Shown piece by piece: positions 1-7,664 of a stretch of DNA of 13,751 nt; position 1 is the first letter of the stretch; each line of letters starts with the position of its first letter. Position numbers and translations under genes: made by a program. A model generated the notes under the pieces. The model made no database searches. It saw only the letters and a list, made by a program, of their open reading frames with translations, and was not told where the DNA came from. The DNA comes from Cladosporium sp. IMV 00045 (Eukaryota; Ascomycota; Dothideomycetes; Cladosporiales; Cladosporiaceae). The stretch lies in contig MSJI02000870.1 in assembly GCA_001931905.2 (NCBI GenBank), positions 6,503 to 20,253 of the forward strand. Reading direction: 5' to 3'.

Positions 1-471
1 TATTCTGGCTATGTCTTCTCTCACTTCATTGCGCAAGGATTGCATTATCTCCTTCGACGTTACATGGGCTGGGTCTGCCGATGGCTTGTTGTCGTTCGTC
101 TGTTTCGAAACATTGTGGACCTGTTGTGCTAGACGTTCTAGCGTTGCGGCTGTATACCCGCCTGTCTCCGCTTGCATCTGCACCAGCGCAGCGCTGAATG
201 CTTCCGTGAGTTGAGTCTGTTCTCTGGCCATTTCTTTGAGCTCGGTTCTCAACGACTGTATATCGTCCGTTGAGTCGTCGGTGGCATCATGGGTGACAGA
301 GCCTTGGCAGGCCATCTCCACGACATTCTTGATGTTTCGCAGAAGGACATCCTCCTCAATACTGAGGACGGGTTCCTCGTCCGTCCTTTTCCTCTTTGCT
401 ACTGCAGAGCTCCCATCGCGGAGTTGCGGTTCCTCCAAATCTTCTGGTATACCACTGGTTCCGGCAGACAT
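1..471 (-). CDS. Coiled-coil protein with basic motif, 3' end beyond window
   Basis: This reading frame is open for 157 codons from an ATG at 469-471 to the left edge of the window, so the C-terminus is missing. The start context on the minus strand is CAAATG, good for a fungus. The protein begins MSAGTSGIPEDLEE, has a basic KRKR cluster at residues 26-29 (possible nuclear signal), an acidic stretch around 31-41, and a heptad-like helix at about 70-123 (I71, L74, L78, M81, L88 and further hydrophobic positions among Glu, Gln and Lys), which suggests a coiled coil. There is no signal peptide or membrane segment. I do not recognise the family. It is divergent from the JmjC-like gene at 820 with 348 bp between start codons, so the two may be co-regulated. 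That the frame is real is fairly secure; a nuclear location is inference. Confidence 0.7.
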   Translation of the reverse strand, partial: MSAGTSGIPEDLEEPQLRDGSSAVAKRKRTDEEPVLSIEEDVLLRNIKNVVEMACQGSVTHDATDDSTDDIQSLRTELKEMAREQTQLTEAFSAALVQMQAETGGYTAATLERLAQQVHNVSKQTNDNKPSADPAHVTSKEIMQSLRNEVREDIARI

Positions 472-819
472 TTGTTGTCCGGCATGGCTTCCGATTGGCG
501 CGGAGGCTTCCCCGCACGCCCCTGAACGTCGAACACCACCCAAGGGCACCCTCCTGCTACCTTTGCTGCGGGCTGGCATGCCCGCCAGCAAGAAGCTGGG
601 TATGAGGGTAAAGTGCACCTACTCGGCTTGGCCTGCGCTTTCAAGCCGTGTAACGATCGACCTTGTCCGTGACAAAGTCGAAAAGAGGTCCGAGGATCGC
701 GTGTCTCGCAGTAGAATTAACGGATGCATCGGTGCATCGTACCCTTTTTAAGCCATCCGTACACGCCCTTCTCGTAGGTATCATCCACCTCATTCGGTAC
801 CAACCCATCCACGATCACC
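472..819. promoter_or_regulatory. Divergent intergenic promoter region
   Basis: This 348-bp stretch lies between the start codons of the coiled-coil gene (minus) and the JmjC-like gene (plus). The T-run followed by AA at 745-751 is a TATA-like candidate about 70 bp before the ATG at 820. Just upstream, at 723-738, GATGCA and TGCATC form a small inverted repeat around a 4-base centre, a possible protein-binding site. The 100 bp before the ATG are C/T-rich, as is common in fungal promoters. No coding evidence is seen here. The limits and elements are inferred from position only. Confidence 0.5.
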
Positions 820-3800
820 ATGTCAGCTACGCACCAGCCCAGAAAGAAGAAGATCTTTGGACAGCACGAAATCGAGTTGTTGGGAAGATGCTACGATGCC
901 ATCAAGGGGGGTTCACAGATGGACATCGTCAAGCTTCAGAACGAGATCGCCGAGAGATTTCTCGGGACATACGCCTGTGCCGAAGCGTTGGACATGGCGC
1001 TTTCTCGTATCGGCCACGACAGGAGAGGAGATCCGACTACACTGAAGCAGGTATTGGAACAGCGGACGGGCAAAGAAGATGACGGACTGACGTCGAGTGA
1101 CAAACGCTACAGAAAGCAAGTGGCGTATCTCTCCATAGTCTGGTCACCGGACGTGCTCCAGTATTACGGATGGAACGACGAGGGGCTCAGCAAGGGCAAG
1201 GCTCGCGCGTTGTATCATTGCGCCCAGGCGTACGACGACTTCAGGGAGTTCGTGCGACATTACAATGTGTTCGTATGGCTGAGGCATCTTGACACCTTGA
1301 CCAAGATGGTGAGACGTGAGAAGCACAGATTCAGCGCACCAGACTGGGCTGATATCGACTTGAAAGCGTTTTCGAGGCTGAAGAATGGAGAAGATGAGAA
1401 GATCACGAGATACGGGAAAGAGATCACCCTCTCGACCTTGGAGGAGTATCAGCCCGAGATAGACGAGGCGACGAGGAAAAGGGATGGTGTGGTCACCTTG
1501 GATGGCAGGCAGGTCGATCTGGAGATCTGGAACCCACAAGGTTGGGGGGTATACCTGCTACGGTACGACGAGTATGGCAGGATCAGGCAAAGGGACGAGT
1601 CAAACGGGACGCCACATCGACTGGATCTGATTTCGCCCCCGGCCTCCACAGCGAGGCCAACAGACCGGAGGAACCCCAACGGTGACGGCGCCGACGTGCC
1701 GGCCTTCTTCGGGAACAGCGGGTCAGGCAGCACGGGGACTTCGACCCAAGTATCCTCACCTCAAAGCATCACACAGAAGAGTGCCGGCTTTGGGCGTTGC
1801 AACTCAAGTACGAGCTCCACATACCCCTTACATGCTGGAGCGCATTCTGGGGAGACGACCTTGTTTGGAACGCCGGCGTCGGACGACACGGATCTCGACA
1901 AAGGCGACTTGACATGTCGAGGCCAGACAGTCCCTGGCGACTCGGTCGCAGGTCTGGCAGAGATCACGTTGACGGATGATGAAGGGCCGGAGGTTGGCGT
2001 CGCTTCTGGTCGGGGTGCAGACGAGAGCGGTACGGCGAGGCAGAGTGGCTATGCGGCCGATTCCAGTCCCACGGACGAGCTGCGTAGGGCCGAATCCATG
2101 GAGAGTGTGACACACACCACGGCGAAGTCGGCACCGATGGTTGGAGCAGCCACGGCGAGTCTGGCGGACGGCGTGGTAGTGTCTGCCAAGCTGGAGCAAT
2201 GCGACGACGCGAATGGTGTCACGAGTGACCTGGATCGTGCAATTGCGGTGCTGGACGGGGCGGACGCTGACGTGGTGACAATACCCGCGTCAACCCCACT
2301 CAGCGTTTTGTCTTTGCAGTCCCTGCTTGTGGCTTCCCCGTCGCAAGAAGTTCGCAGTGGCAACGATACAACACCGCAGAATCAGGTGAAACTCGGCATT
2401 GGCATCACCGGAGACACGACAACGACGGATCGCACGCCGTCTGACCGCCCTACTCCTTCACCTTCGCAAGCATGTTCTTCGCAGGGCTTGTTCCTATCGG
2501 AAGGATCCCACCGATCTGAGGCGTCGCCCCCCAAGGGACCCTCGACTGGGCAAACCCGTCGAGCATCGTCCTCATGCAGTAGTGACGCTACAAATTCACC
2601 GCGTGAAGTGGCTACCGGTCATGATCCCCAGGACGATGGAACCAACTGCACTAGCAAATCCGAAGAGGCTCCCTCGTCATCAACATCGCCAACAACATCG
2701 ACGTGTTCGTCTTCATCTGGTCAAACTTCGACTGACAGTGCAAAGAGCGGCGGCGTCGGCTCCACAGCACCCCATCCGGATGCAGCATCGGAATATCCTA
2801 CACACGGAAGATCGACCGACCTCACAACGCCCTTTCCGAACATAAATCTCTGGCGAGAGGCCTGCGCTTCTCCTGTGGAAGGTGTGGGGACCACCGGTTT
2901 GTACGGACTTCGGAATGCACTCCTTCGCAACGCTAAGAGCGACGGCCTTTACGATCCACCATCTCTTCGCGAGCTGAGCCTGTATGGATCTTGCAGTCCG
3001 AACAGCCATCGCAGCCCCCGCCCGGCAGAGTGTGATTGCGAAGTGTGTGGAGGTCTGAAGCCTTTGTTGCGAACGACACGCTCCCAAGCGTCTGCATCTG
3101 ACGCATCGAACCTCTGTCGCGCTCGTGATACTTGGCTCAAGAATGCTTGGTGGGCGTCGGCTGTGGACCTGGACGCCTGTGCCGGACTCCCTAGTGAAGA
3201 CTCCGAGGTCTTTTTCGCGAGCTACTTCGCCTTCAAGAGCAAGACTCGCAAAGGCATCATCCTCGATAAACCGGTCATCGTCCGAGAGTGTCACAGCGAT
3301 GGGGACGCTTACAATATCGAAGGTCTACGGCAAGTACTCCTCGATCGTTTCAGCCATTGCCCCGTCGAGGTGGCGGATGTTCTCGCGCACGATTCGAAGA
3401 CCGTCTCCATGAAAGACTTCCTTGCGGAATTCTCATCGGACGAGGAGCCAGTCGGCTGCTCGAAGATACCAGAATCGCTAGAGGCTGGTCGCCCGGCCTT
3501 CTTGAAGCACCCTCGGTTCTGTCTGCTCCGGAGTGCGATTAGCAGGGCAACGTGTGCGCTGGGAAGCAGCGACAAGAAGGTGTTCGACCGCGTCGCCGCA
3601 TTCACCCGCATCGAGGCTGCCGGCTTCTTTGGCGCTCCTCGTGTGGGGACGTTCGGTGGCACATGGCTGCGTGTTCTCGAGGGAGAGTTGCTGTGTGTGT
3701 TCGTGCCCCGGGCGCAAATGGCGGGAGTAATGTACGGCGAATTCGCCAGGGAGGATTTGGCATGGCAGCCGGCGGGCAAGCAGAAGCTCGTCCTGCTCAA

Positions 3801-4239
3801 GAAGAACGAAGTGCTTTTCTTGCCTCCCGGGATCATCTGCGCGCATCTGGCCGTGAAGGATTGCATCTCGCTGGAAGGCTCCTTCTGGGATGAACAGGAG
3901 ACGGGACGCTATGCTACAGCTACCCTGTTGACCCCGAAATGCAATCCGCCGCGCGTGGCAGACGAAGTGCCGCAGACCGCGATCGACCACGTCCTCAAGG
4001 GCCTCGCGCTCATCGCCAACGCAGACGAATCTCGTTTTGAAGCTGACATCTTCTATCGCGGAAACGGGCAGTTCGGCCTACCGCTAGAAACGACCGAGCA
4101 GGTGATCAATTCTCGAAGTCCCACGGCATCGGCGGCAGTGGCCGTCTCGCACGACCAGCGACCTACCAAAGGTGTTCGCGAAAGAGCTGATTCCTACGTA
4201 AAATGCGAAGCTCCCGACGAGGTGATGGAGTACTTTTGA
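820..4239 (+). CDS. 1139-aa protein with degenerate C-terminal JmjC/cupin-like domain
   Basis: A single intronless frame starts at an ATG in a CACCATG context and stays open for 1139 codons. Residues 1-260 form a charged, ordered-looking region (basic start RKKK, then helical and Trp/Tyr-rich segments such as WGVYLLRYDEYGRI) that I cannot assign. Residues about 260-690 are Ser/Thr/Asp/Gly-rich and probably disordered. A small Cys cluster CDCEVC sits at 738-743. Residues about 860-1060 resemble the core of a JmjC (cupin-fold) domain: GTWLRVLEGELLCVFV (947 onward), then a VLLKKNEVLFLPPG strand-turn, then ISLEGSFWD. JmjC enzymes are Fe(II)/2-oxoglutarate dioxygenases acting on histones or other proteins. 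Here the HxD pair is replaced by R941-V-G943 and the third His by C1007 (PPGIIC), although a His follows at 1009. Catalysis is therefore doubtful and a binding role more likely. JmjC-like is a motif-based call; cupin fold of another kind is possible. Confidence 0.85.
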   Translation: MSATHQPRKKKIFGQHEIELLGRCYDAIKGGSQMDIVKLQNEIAERFLGTYACAEALDMALSRIGHDRRGDPTTLKQVLEQRTGKEDDGLTSSDKRYRKQVAYLSIVWSPDVLQYYGWNDEGLSKGKARALYHCAQAYDDFREFVRHYNVFVWLRHLDTLTKMVRREKHRFSAPDWADIDLKAFSRLKNGEDEKITRYGKEITLSTLEEYQPEIDEATRKRDGVVTLDGRQVDLEIWNPQGWGVYLLRYDEYGRIRQRDESNGTPHRLDLISPPASTARPTDRRNPNGDGADVPAFFGNSGSGSTGTSTQVSSPQSITQKSAGFGRCNSSTSSTYPLHAGAHSGETTLFGTPASDDTDLDKGDLTCRGQTVPGDSVAGLAEITLTDDEGPEVGVASGRGADESGTARQSGYAADSSPTDELRRAESMESVTHTTAKSAPMVGAATASLADGVVVSAKLEQCDDANGVTSDLDRAIAVLDGADADVVTIPASTPLSVLSLQSLLVASPSQEVRSGNDTTPQNQVKLGIGITGDTTTTDRTPSDRPTPSPSQACSSQGLFLSEGSHRSEASPPKGPSTGQTRRASSSCSSDATNSPREVATGHDPQDDGTNCTSKSEEAPSSSTSPTTSTCSSSSGQTSTDSAKSGGVGSTAPHPDAASEYPTHGRSTDLTTPFPNINLWREACASPVEGVGTTGLYGLRNALLRNAKSDGLYDPPSLRELSLYGSCSPNSHRSPRPAECDCEVCGGLKPLLRTTRSQASASDASNLCRARDTWLKNAWWASAVDLDACAGLPSEDSEVFFASYFAFKSKTRKGIILDKPVIVRECHSDGDAYNIEGLRQVLLDRFSHCPVEVADVLAHDSKTVSMKDFLAEFSSDEEPVGCSKIPESLEAGRPAFLKHPRFCLLRSAISRATCALGSSDKKVFDRVAAFTRIEAAGFFGAPRVGTFGGTWLRVLEGELLCVFVPRAQMAGVMYGEFAREDLAWQPAGKQKLVLLKKNEVLFLPPGIICAHLAVKDCISLEGSFWDEQETGRYATATLLTPKCNPPRVADEVPQTAIDHVLKGLALIANADESRFEADIFYRGNGQFGLPLETTEQVINSRSPTASAAVAVSHDQRPTKGVRERADSYVKCEAPDEVMEYF
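3631..3906 (+). other. Degenerate JmjC-like core within the 820 gene
   Basis: This segment encodes residues 938-1029, the part of the protein that matches the JmjC pattern best. The usual TW of the first core strand is T948-W949, the usual PPG turn is P1002-P1003-G1004, and the usual closing G-x-FW is present after the ISLEG motif. The three iron ligands expected in an active enzyme (HxD before TW, and His three after PPG) are not conserved: Arg and Gly stand at the HxD positions and Cys at the His position. Ligand positions were aligned by eye. Confidence 0.6.
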
Positions 4240-4641
4240 AACAGGTACGAGGATCGACACAGGGATGACTCCCAAAGATGACGATACTTTGGAAGTGTCT
4301 GGGCGGTAGAAGGATCTGAGTCGAGATGTTGACGCTTCAGGGGTGTAAGGGCTTGTTCCCTAGGGGGGCGGTTGAATCAGATTGTAATTTTATAGATACC
4401 ACAGTAGTGTATCATTAAAGTTATGTCAGTTCTGTCAATTTTAGATAGCATCAGTATAGATTTGTTCAGTCCATCGCTCATCTTCGGACAACTTGTCGTG
4501 GCGCCTCACACGATAGGTTCAGGCATTCTTTGAGAAGGTCGCAGCGCAGCAGGTTTGATGAACGTGAAGGTCGGTGTCCTTGCACAGGCTGCAGAATAGC
4601 TTCCACCAGGGATGTTGGATGTATGCTCGCCCACCTTGCGA
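4240..4641. other. Intergenic region between two convergent genes
   Basis: About 400 bp separate the stop codons of the JmjC-like gene and the MADS-like gene, which converge here. The central part (about 4378-4460) is AT-richer than its surroundings, as expected for 3' untranslated sequence, and holds an ATTAAA at 4414-4419 that could serve as a polyadenylation signal for the plus-strand gene. The motif CCCTAGGG near 4358-4366 is a short palindrome with no known role. No gene is seen. Confidence 0.45.
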
Positions 4642-4854
4642 TTAGACACCGTTAGAAACCTTTTGAGAATGAAGATCAATGGACCATACTTCGCCTGAGC
4701 ACGCCTTGATCGGGTACCATCTGCCGTTGCGGATCAACAGCATGTACACTTCGGCCTGATGGTGCTTGTTGATGTATTCCGCTTTCTTGAGCAGAGCCGC
4801 CCGGGCCTTCCGGAATGCCTCTTTACGTTTCCTGCTCTCCGTGTACGAGGCCAT
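4642..4854 (-). CDS. Small MADS-box (SRF-type) domain-like protein, 70 aa
   Basis: The frame runs from ATG at 4852-4854 (context GCAAATGG) to TAA at 4642-4644. Residues 8-50 line up with the core of the MADS domain: RKRKEAF, K16, then ALLKKAEYI (20-28), AEVYMLLI (34-41) and NGRWY (43-47). These correspond to the conserved F-x-KR, GLLKKA-x-EL, AEV-x-L-I-x and G-R-x-Y positions of SRF/MEF2/Mcm1-type domains. The canonical N-terminal GRxKI arm that contacts the DNA minor groove is not present; a basic SRKRK stretch stands in its place. There is no C-terminal transactivation or K-type region. Small MADS-like proteins ending in NGR(Y/W)Y occur in filamentous ascomycetes, from general knowledge. 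A TATA candidate (TATAAGG, minus) lies about 90 bp upstream. An unseen 3' exon is possible. Confidence 0.65.
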   Translation of the reverse strand: MASYTESRKRKEAFRKARAALLKKAEYINKHHQAEVYMLLIRNGRWYPIKACSGEVWSIDLHSQKVSNGV

Positions 4855-5146
4855 TTGCGCTGGGAGGCGTGTCGGATGCTGTGGGTTCGCCGGTCTTGAC
4901 TCGACAAGCCAACAGCCAGGCCAAACATGCGCAGACGGGACCCCTTATAGCGTGTCCTTCCCTCTGTCTTAAAGACCTGCCTATCCATAGGTGAAACGTC
5001 CACGTTCTGAGGGGGGCTGCATCTACAAGAGATGGGGGACCACCATTGGTTTCGTTCAAGCAAGCGATCCATTTATATGCGCAGCAGTGTGCTCCAAGGC
5101 TGCTTGCATCTAACTTTGGACCCGTCTCTTTCGGTGCGCGTTCAGA
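4855..5146. promoter_or_regulatory. Bidirectional promoter between MADS-like gene and ORF 5147
   Basis: The 292 bp hold a TATA candidate for each direction: CTATAAGG on the minus strand at 4943-4950, about 90 bp before the MADS-like start, and TTTATATG on the plus strand at 5072-5079, about 70 bp before the ATG at 5147. An ATTGG at 5045-5049 (CCAAT on the minus strand) could bind a CCAAT-box factor. These matches come from reading the sequence. Function is inferred. Confidence 0.45.
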
Positions 5147-5632
5147 ATGCATCCTTTCTGCTTCCTTCCGCTAACAGTGGTGACTTGCGGCGTGGCGTTT
5201 GTGCTTGCACAAAGGGCGATACCCGGGGTGACTTACCTGGACATCACCGCGGTTTGCTCCCTTTTGCGGCGGGCCACGCGCCTCACCACGTTCTCTGACC
5301 TCAAACTGACCCTGGATGGGCCTCTAGAACTGGCCGTTGGCGCGGTCCGCCGGTGGAACGTGATGAGCTCACTGGCAAGCGACACGGCACCTTTTCAAGG
5401 CCAGTCATCCGACGAAGCCAGCACCAGAAACCTCGACGTGACTTCACGCTGGCTATGGCGGAAGCTGCAACGAGTGCTCGTCAAGACCTCCTTGAGCTTC
5501 CTCCGCCGGAGGACCAACGTCACTCGCTTCTGTCAGTTGAAACCAGGCACCTTACGTGGCCACCTCCCAAAGGTCTCCGTAAACTTCACGCCAACCCTAC
5601 TCGCGGTAGGTTACATACAGCTTCACTCGTAG
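5147..5632 (+). CDS. Hypothetical 161-aa protein with hydrophobic N-terminus
   Basis: The frame opens with an ATG at 5147 and ends at TAG 5630-5632. Its codons prefer G or C in the third position clearly more than the alternative plus-strand frame that overlaps it, which favours this frame. Residues 1-22 (MHPFCFLPLTVVTCGVAFVL followed by AQ) look like a signal peptide or membrane anchor. The rest is rich in Arg, Leu, Ser and Thr (for example ELAVGAVRRW and LWRKLQRVLVKTSLSFLRRR) with no motif I recognise. A TATA candidate sits about 70 bp upstream. It overlaps the 3' end of the minus-strand ORF at 5623 by 10 bp. It could be a secreted or membrane-bound small protein, or a chance ORF. Confidence 0.45.
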   Translation: MHPFCFLPLTVVTCGVAFVLAQRAIPGVTYLDITAVCSLLRRATRLTTFSDLKLTLDGPLELAVGAVRRWNVMSSLASDTAPFQGQSSDEASTRNLDVTSRWLWRKLQRVLVKTSLSFLRRRTNVTRFCQLKPGTLRGHLPKVSVNFTPTLLAVGYIQLHS

Positions 5633-5916
5633 AGCTCCCTTGCTGACGATATACGCAGATCTTCGTTGTCGCTGGTATGCTGATTGTGGCAGTCCCCAGC
5701 GTCGACTTTACTTGCTTCCGACTTCTCAGATATGAGACGCTTCGCAGGATCATTCCCGCAGTGCAAAGTCTTACCATTTCTGCATAGTAAAGAGAGCTTC
5801 GTTAACGTGGGTGCTTTGAGACGGTAACATCGTATGGGATCAGCGAGGCTATCATTACAGGATTCGATGACTGTATAAGTATCTTTTTCCACCATCTTCG
5901 AGTGCAACGAAGTCAT
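5623..5916 (-). CDS. Hypothetical small protein, 97 aa
   Basis: The frame runs from ATG 5914-5916 (context CAAAGATGA, with an in-frame TGA nine bases upstream) to TGA at 5623. The protein is hydrophilic, with four Cys residues (one each in ESCND, IRCYR, LLCRN and HCGND) plus one in GDCHN, and a Ser/Glu/Asp-rich tail. Third-position base choice is near neutral, so support is weak. It converges on the ORF at 5147-5632 and overlaps it tail to tail. No family is recognised, and it may be 3' untranslated or intergenic sequence. Confidence 0.3.
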   Translation of the reverse strand: MTSLHSKMVEKDTYTVIESCNDSLADPIRCYRLKAPTLTKLSLLCRNGKTLHCGNDPAKRLISEKSEASKVDAGDCHNQHTSDNEDLRISSARELYE

Positions 5917-6208
5917 CTTTGATCACATCGGCGAAATCGAACAATCGAGTCGCAAAACCTGCGAATCCGTTATGCTCCTATGATCCTGCTATCCCGGCAT
6001 GACACACCAGCACCGTGTCCCTTTGGTCGTCGCCGTCAATGAGGCCGACCGATCCTCAGTCTTGTCTTTCACGCCATCACACAAGGCCCAAATCTACCAG
6101 CCGTCCGAAAAGGCTGCGCTTGCTCGGGAGACCCTTTGATTACCCCTCGCCGCCGGTTTTCGGCCCGAAATACACCACAAACTGCTCCCGGACTCTTTCT
6201 AGCTTTGT
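5917..6208. other. Intergenic region, no gene seen
   Basis: This stretch lies between the start of the weak 97-codon ORF and the end of the membrane-protein gene, both on the minus strand. Short plus-strand frames begin here but are antisense to the well-supported membrane gene or have no coding character. It should hold the 3' untranslated region of the membrane gene. I see no repeat or RNA gene. Confidence 0.35.
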
Positions 6209-6961
6209 TCAGTCTTCCTTCTCACCTCGCATTGTGGCGATGGAGAGTCGCAAAGGCTTGCACAAACATCCTCCGAGATAGATCAAGTCAAAACAAGTCG
6301 CCACCCAGAAGTTCGTGCGAGACGAGGCAGTGGCGGTTGCTTCCCATTCGTGAGGTTCGTGAAGCCATCGCAAGTAGAAGAGCAGATTCACCACGGCGAA
6401 GCACGTCGCGTTCAGTAGGCTGCAAAGGCGGTCGTGTCAGCAAGACTCCCAACGCCGACGCAGTTAAACTCACCATCCGGTGAATATGAAGTCGTCATCT
6501 TCTGCGTTCACCAAAAGTGAGACGTCCGCAGCACCCCCGACCACGAGCTGGGCGACCTGCCACAACAGGTACGCACGCTCCTGCCCACCACCGTCGAGCA
6601 AGCAGAGACACGGCAGCAGGAAGGTGTGCGAGACGAGGGGTGAGTAGAATGCCAGTCGATTCCTGCGGCGATTCCGTCGTCAGTGTCAACGATGCTAATG
6701 AACTGCGAAGACTGCCCATCGTTGCGATCAGATGCAAGGGACACAAGGCACTCACATTCGGTATCGCAATTTGCCTCTCAGCCTCGAGAAGAGCCACGTG
6801 AGAGCGGCGAACTGATAGTACACCCCGAGGATGATAATGTAGATGATGATCAAGAAGGCGTGCCAATGGGATCGTGGCTGCGGATTGAGGGAGAAGCTGC
6901 TGGGGGACAACGCCCGCTCTTCCTCCCCATGCAGTCTCACCGGCACTCTCAATGTAGGCAT
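6209..6961 (-). CDS. Uncharacterised multi-pass membrane protein, 201 aa, three exons
   Basis: Exons are 6961-6756, 6662-6474 and 6419-6209. The introns (6755-6663, 93 bp; 6473-6420, 54 bp) have GTGAGT donors, a CTGAC branch site and CAG acceptors. The spliced length is 606 bp with phases that fit exactly, which is strong evidence for the model. The product has a polar N-terminus (1-33) and about five hydrophobic segments: 35-58 (FLIIIYIIILGVYY), 74-91, 99-120, 129-151 (CFAVVNLLFYLRW) and 169-185. An acidic loop EDDD is at 123-126 and a short charged tail closes the protein. The layout suggests a small integral membrane protein. No transporter or receptor signature is visible and I do not recognise the family. 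An in-frame TGA nine bases upstream of the ATG supports this start unless another exon exists. Confidence 0.8.
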
Positions 6962-6967
6962 TCTTGA

Positions 6968-7186
6968 TCAGGGCGGACGAGAGACTGGAGTGTTGTAGGA
7001 TCGTGCGTCCAGGTCAGAGCCGCGGAATTCGACTTTCATTGTGCCAGCGTCCGCTTCGCGCGTGCGTATGGGGAAACGAAACAGGCCCCCATCATGAATC
7101 GTGTTCACCGCGTCTCCATTCGGTAGGCCACCAATGCTTTCGTTAGATGCAGGATCCAGCCGGGGTGGAACCCACCATGAGGACAT
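6968..7186 (-). CDS. Short ORF directly upstream of and in frame with membrane gene, 72 aa
   Basis: The frame begins at ATG 7184-7186 and ends at a TGA at 6968-6970. The next two codons (TCA AGA) are followed by the ATG of the membrane-protein gene, in the same frame. The encoded peptide (start MSSWWVPPRLDPAS, later FRFPIRTREADAG and MKVEFRGSD) has the look of a real soluble segment but no known motif. It could be a separate upstream ORF, a lost 5' part of the membrane gene, or an exon joined upstream: a possible CTAAC branch at 7141-7145 with an AG at 7137-7138 would give an in-frame join to the ORF starting at 7664. Transcript data would be needed to choose. Confidence 0.3.
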   Translation of the reverse strand: MSSWWVPPRLDPASNESIGGLPNGDAVNTIHDGGLFRFPIRTREADAGTMKVEFRGSDLDARSYNTPVSRPP

Positions 7187-7262
7187 CAGGTTTGTAGGAT
7201 TTCACGCCGTCATTGTCCGTCGCTCGGAGGGAAAACTCTCCGCATGGTACAGCAAGGGCACA

Positions 7263-7664
7263 TTACTTGCAACCAAGTTGAAGCATGAGGCGAGGCCTGC
7301 CCGACCGTGTGGAGCTGCTGCACAAGACAAGCACTCGCCGCTCGGCAGGTAGAACTTCGCCCGGCCAAACGACATACGACAGAGTCTTGCATACAACACG
7401 ACTGGAAAGGGACAAAGCGCCCTGCCCTACAAAGCAGAGGGGGACCTGCGAGAGCGCACCTGAGGTCCAGGGCAGGCAACATCCATGTGTACCCCAGCCG
7501 GCTCTTTGCCTTGCGCAGAAAGGCTGTGAGGTGGCTCCATCAGACGGACCAGGCGTCCCAAGACGCCTTCTCTTCTGGACGTGACTTTCTACTCCAGCAG
7601 CGGAAGCGGTAGATTTTACAGGGTGATCTGCTGTGCCGGACTCGATGTCGCAGACTTCCACCAT
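7263..7664 (-). CDS. Hypothetical ORF with basic KRRR motif
   Basis: The ATG at 7662-7664 has a good context (CAAAATGG). The first 45 or so residues (MVEVCDIESGTADHPV, then HVQKRRRLGTPGPSDG) look like a plausible protein start with a nuclear-type basic cluster. The later part is Cys/Ser/Leu/Arg-rich and less convincing, which may mean an unrecognised intron. The stop at 7263 coincides with a GTAATG that could be a splice donor leading to the segment at 7136 and below. No family is recognised. Confidence 0.25.
   Translation of the reverse strand: MVEVCDIESGTADHPVKSTASAAGVESHVQKRRRLGTPGPSDGATSQPFCARQRAGWGTHGCCLPWTSGALSQVPLCFVGQGALSLSSRVVCKTLSYVVWPGEVLPAERRVLVLCSSSTRSGRPRLMLQLGCK

Noticed and set aside
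236..751. Plus-strand frame of 171 codons
   Set aside because: Most of it is antisense to the coiled-coil gene, whose minus-strand frame has a better start and a more protein-like composition.
1144..3990. Several minus-strand frames of 100-190 codons
   Set aside because: All lie antisense to the 1139-codon gene and have no motif; they are by-products of its base composition.
5353..5646. Alternative plus-strand frame overlapping ORF 5147
   Set aside because: Its third codon positions are unbiased, while the 5147 frame prefers G/C; no signal joins the two by splicing.
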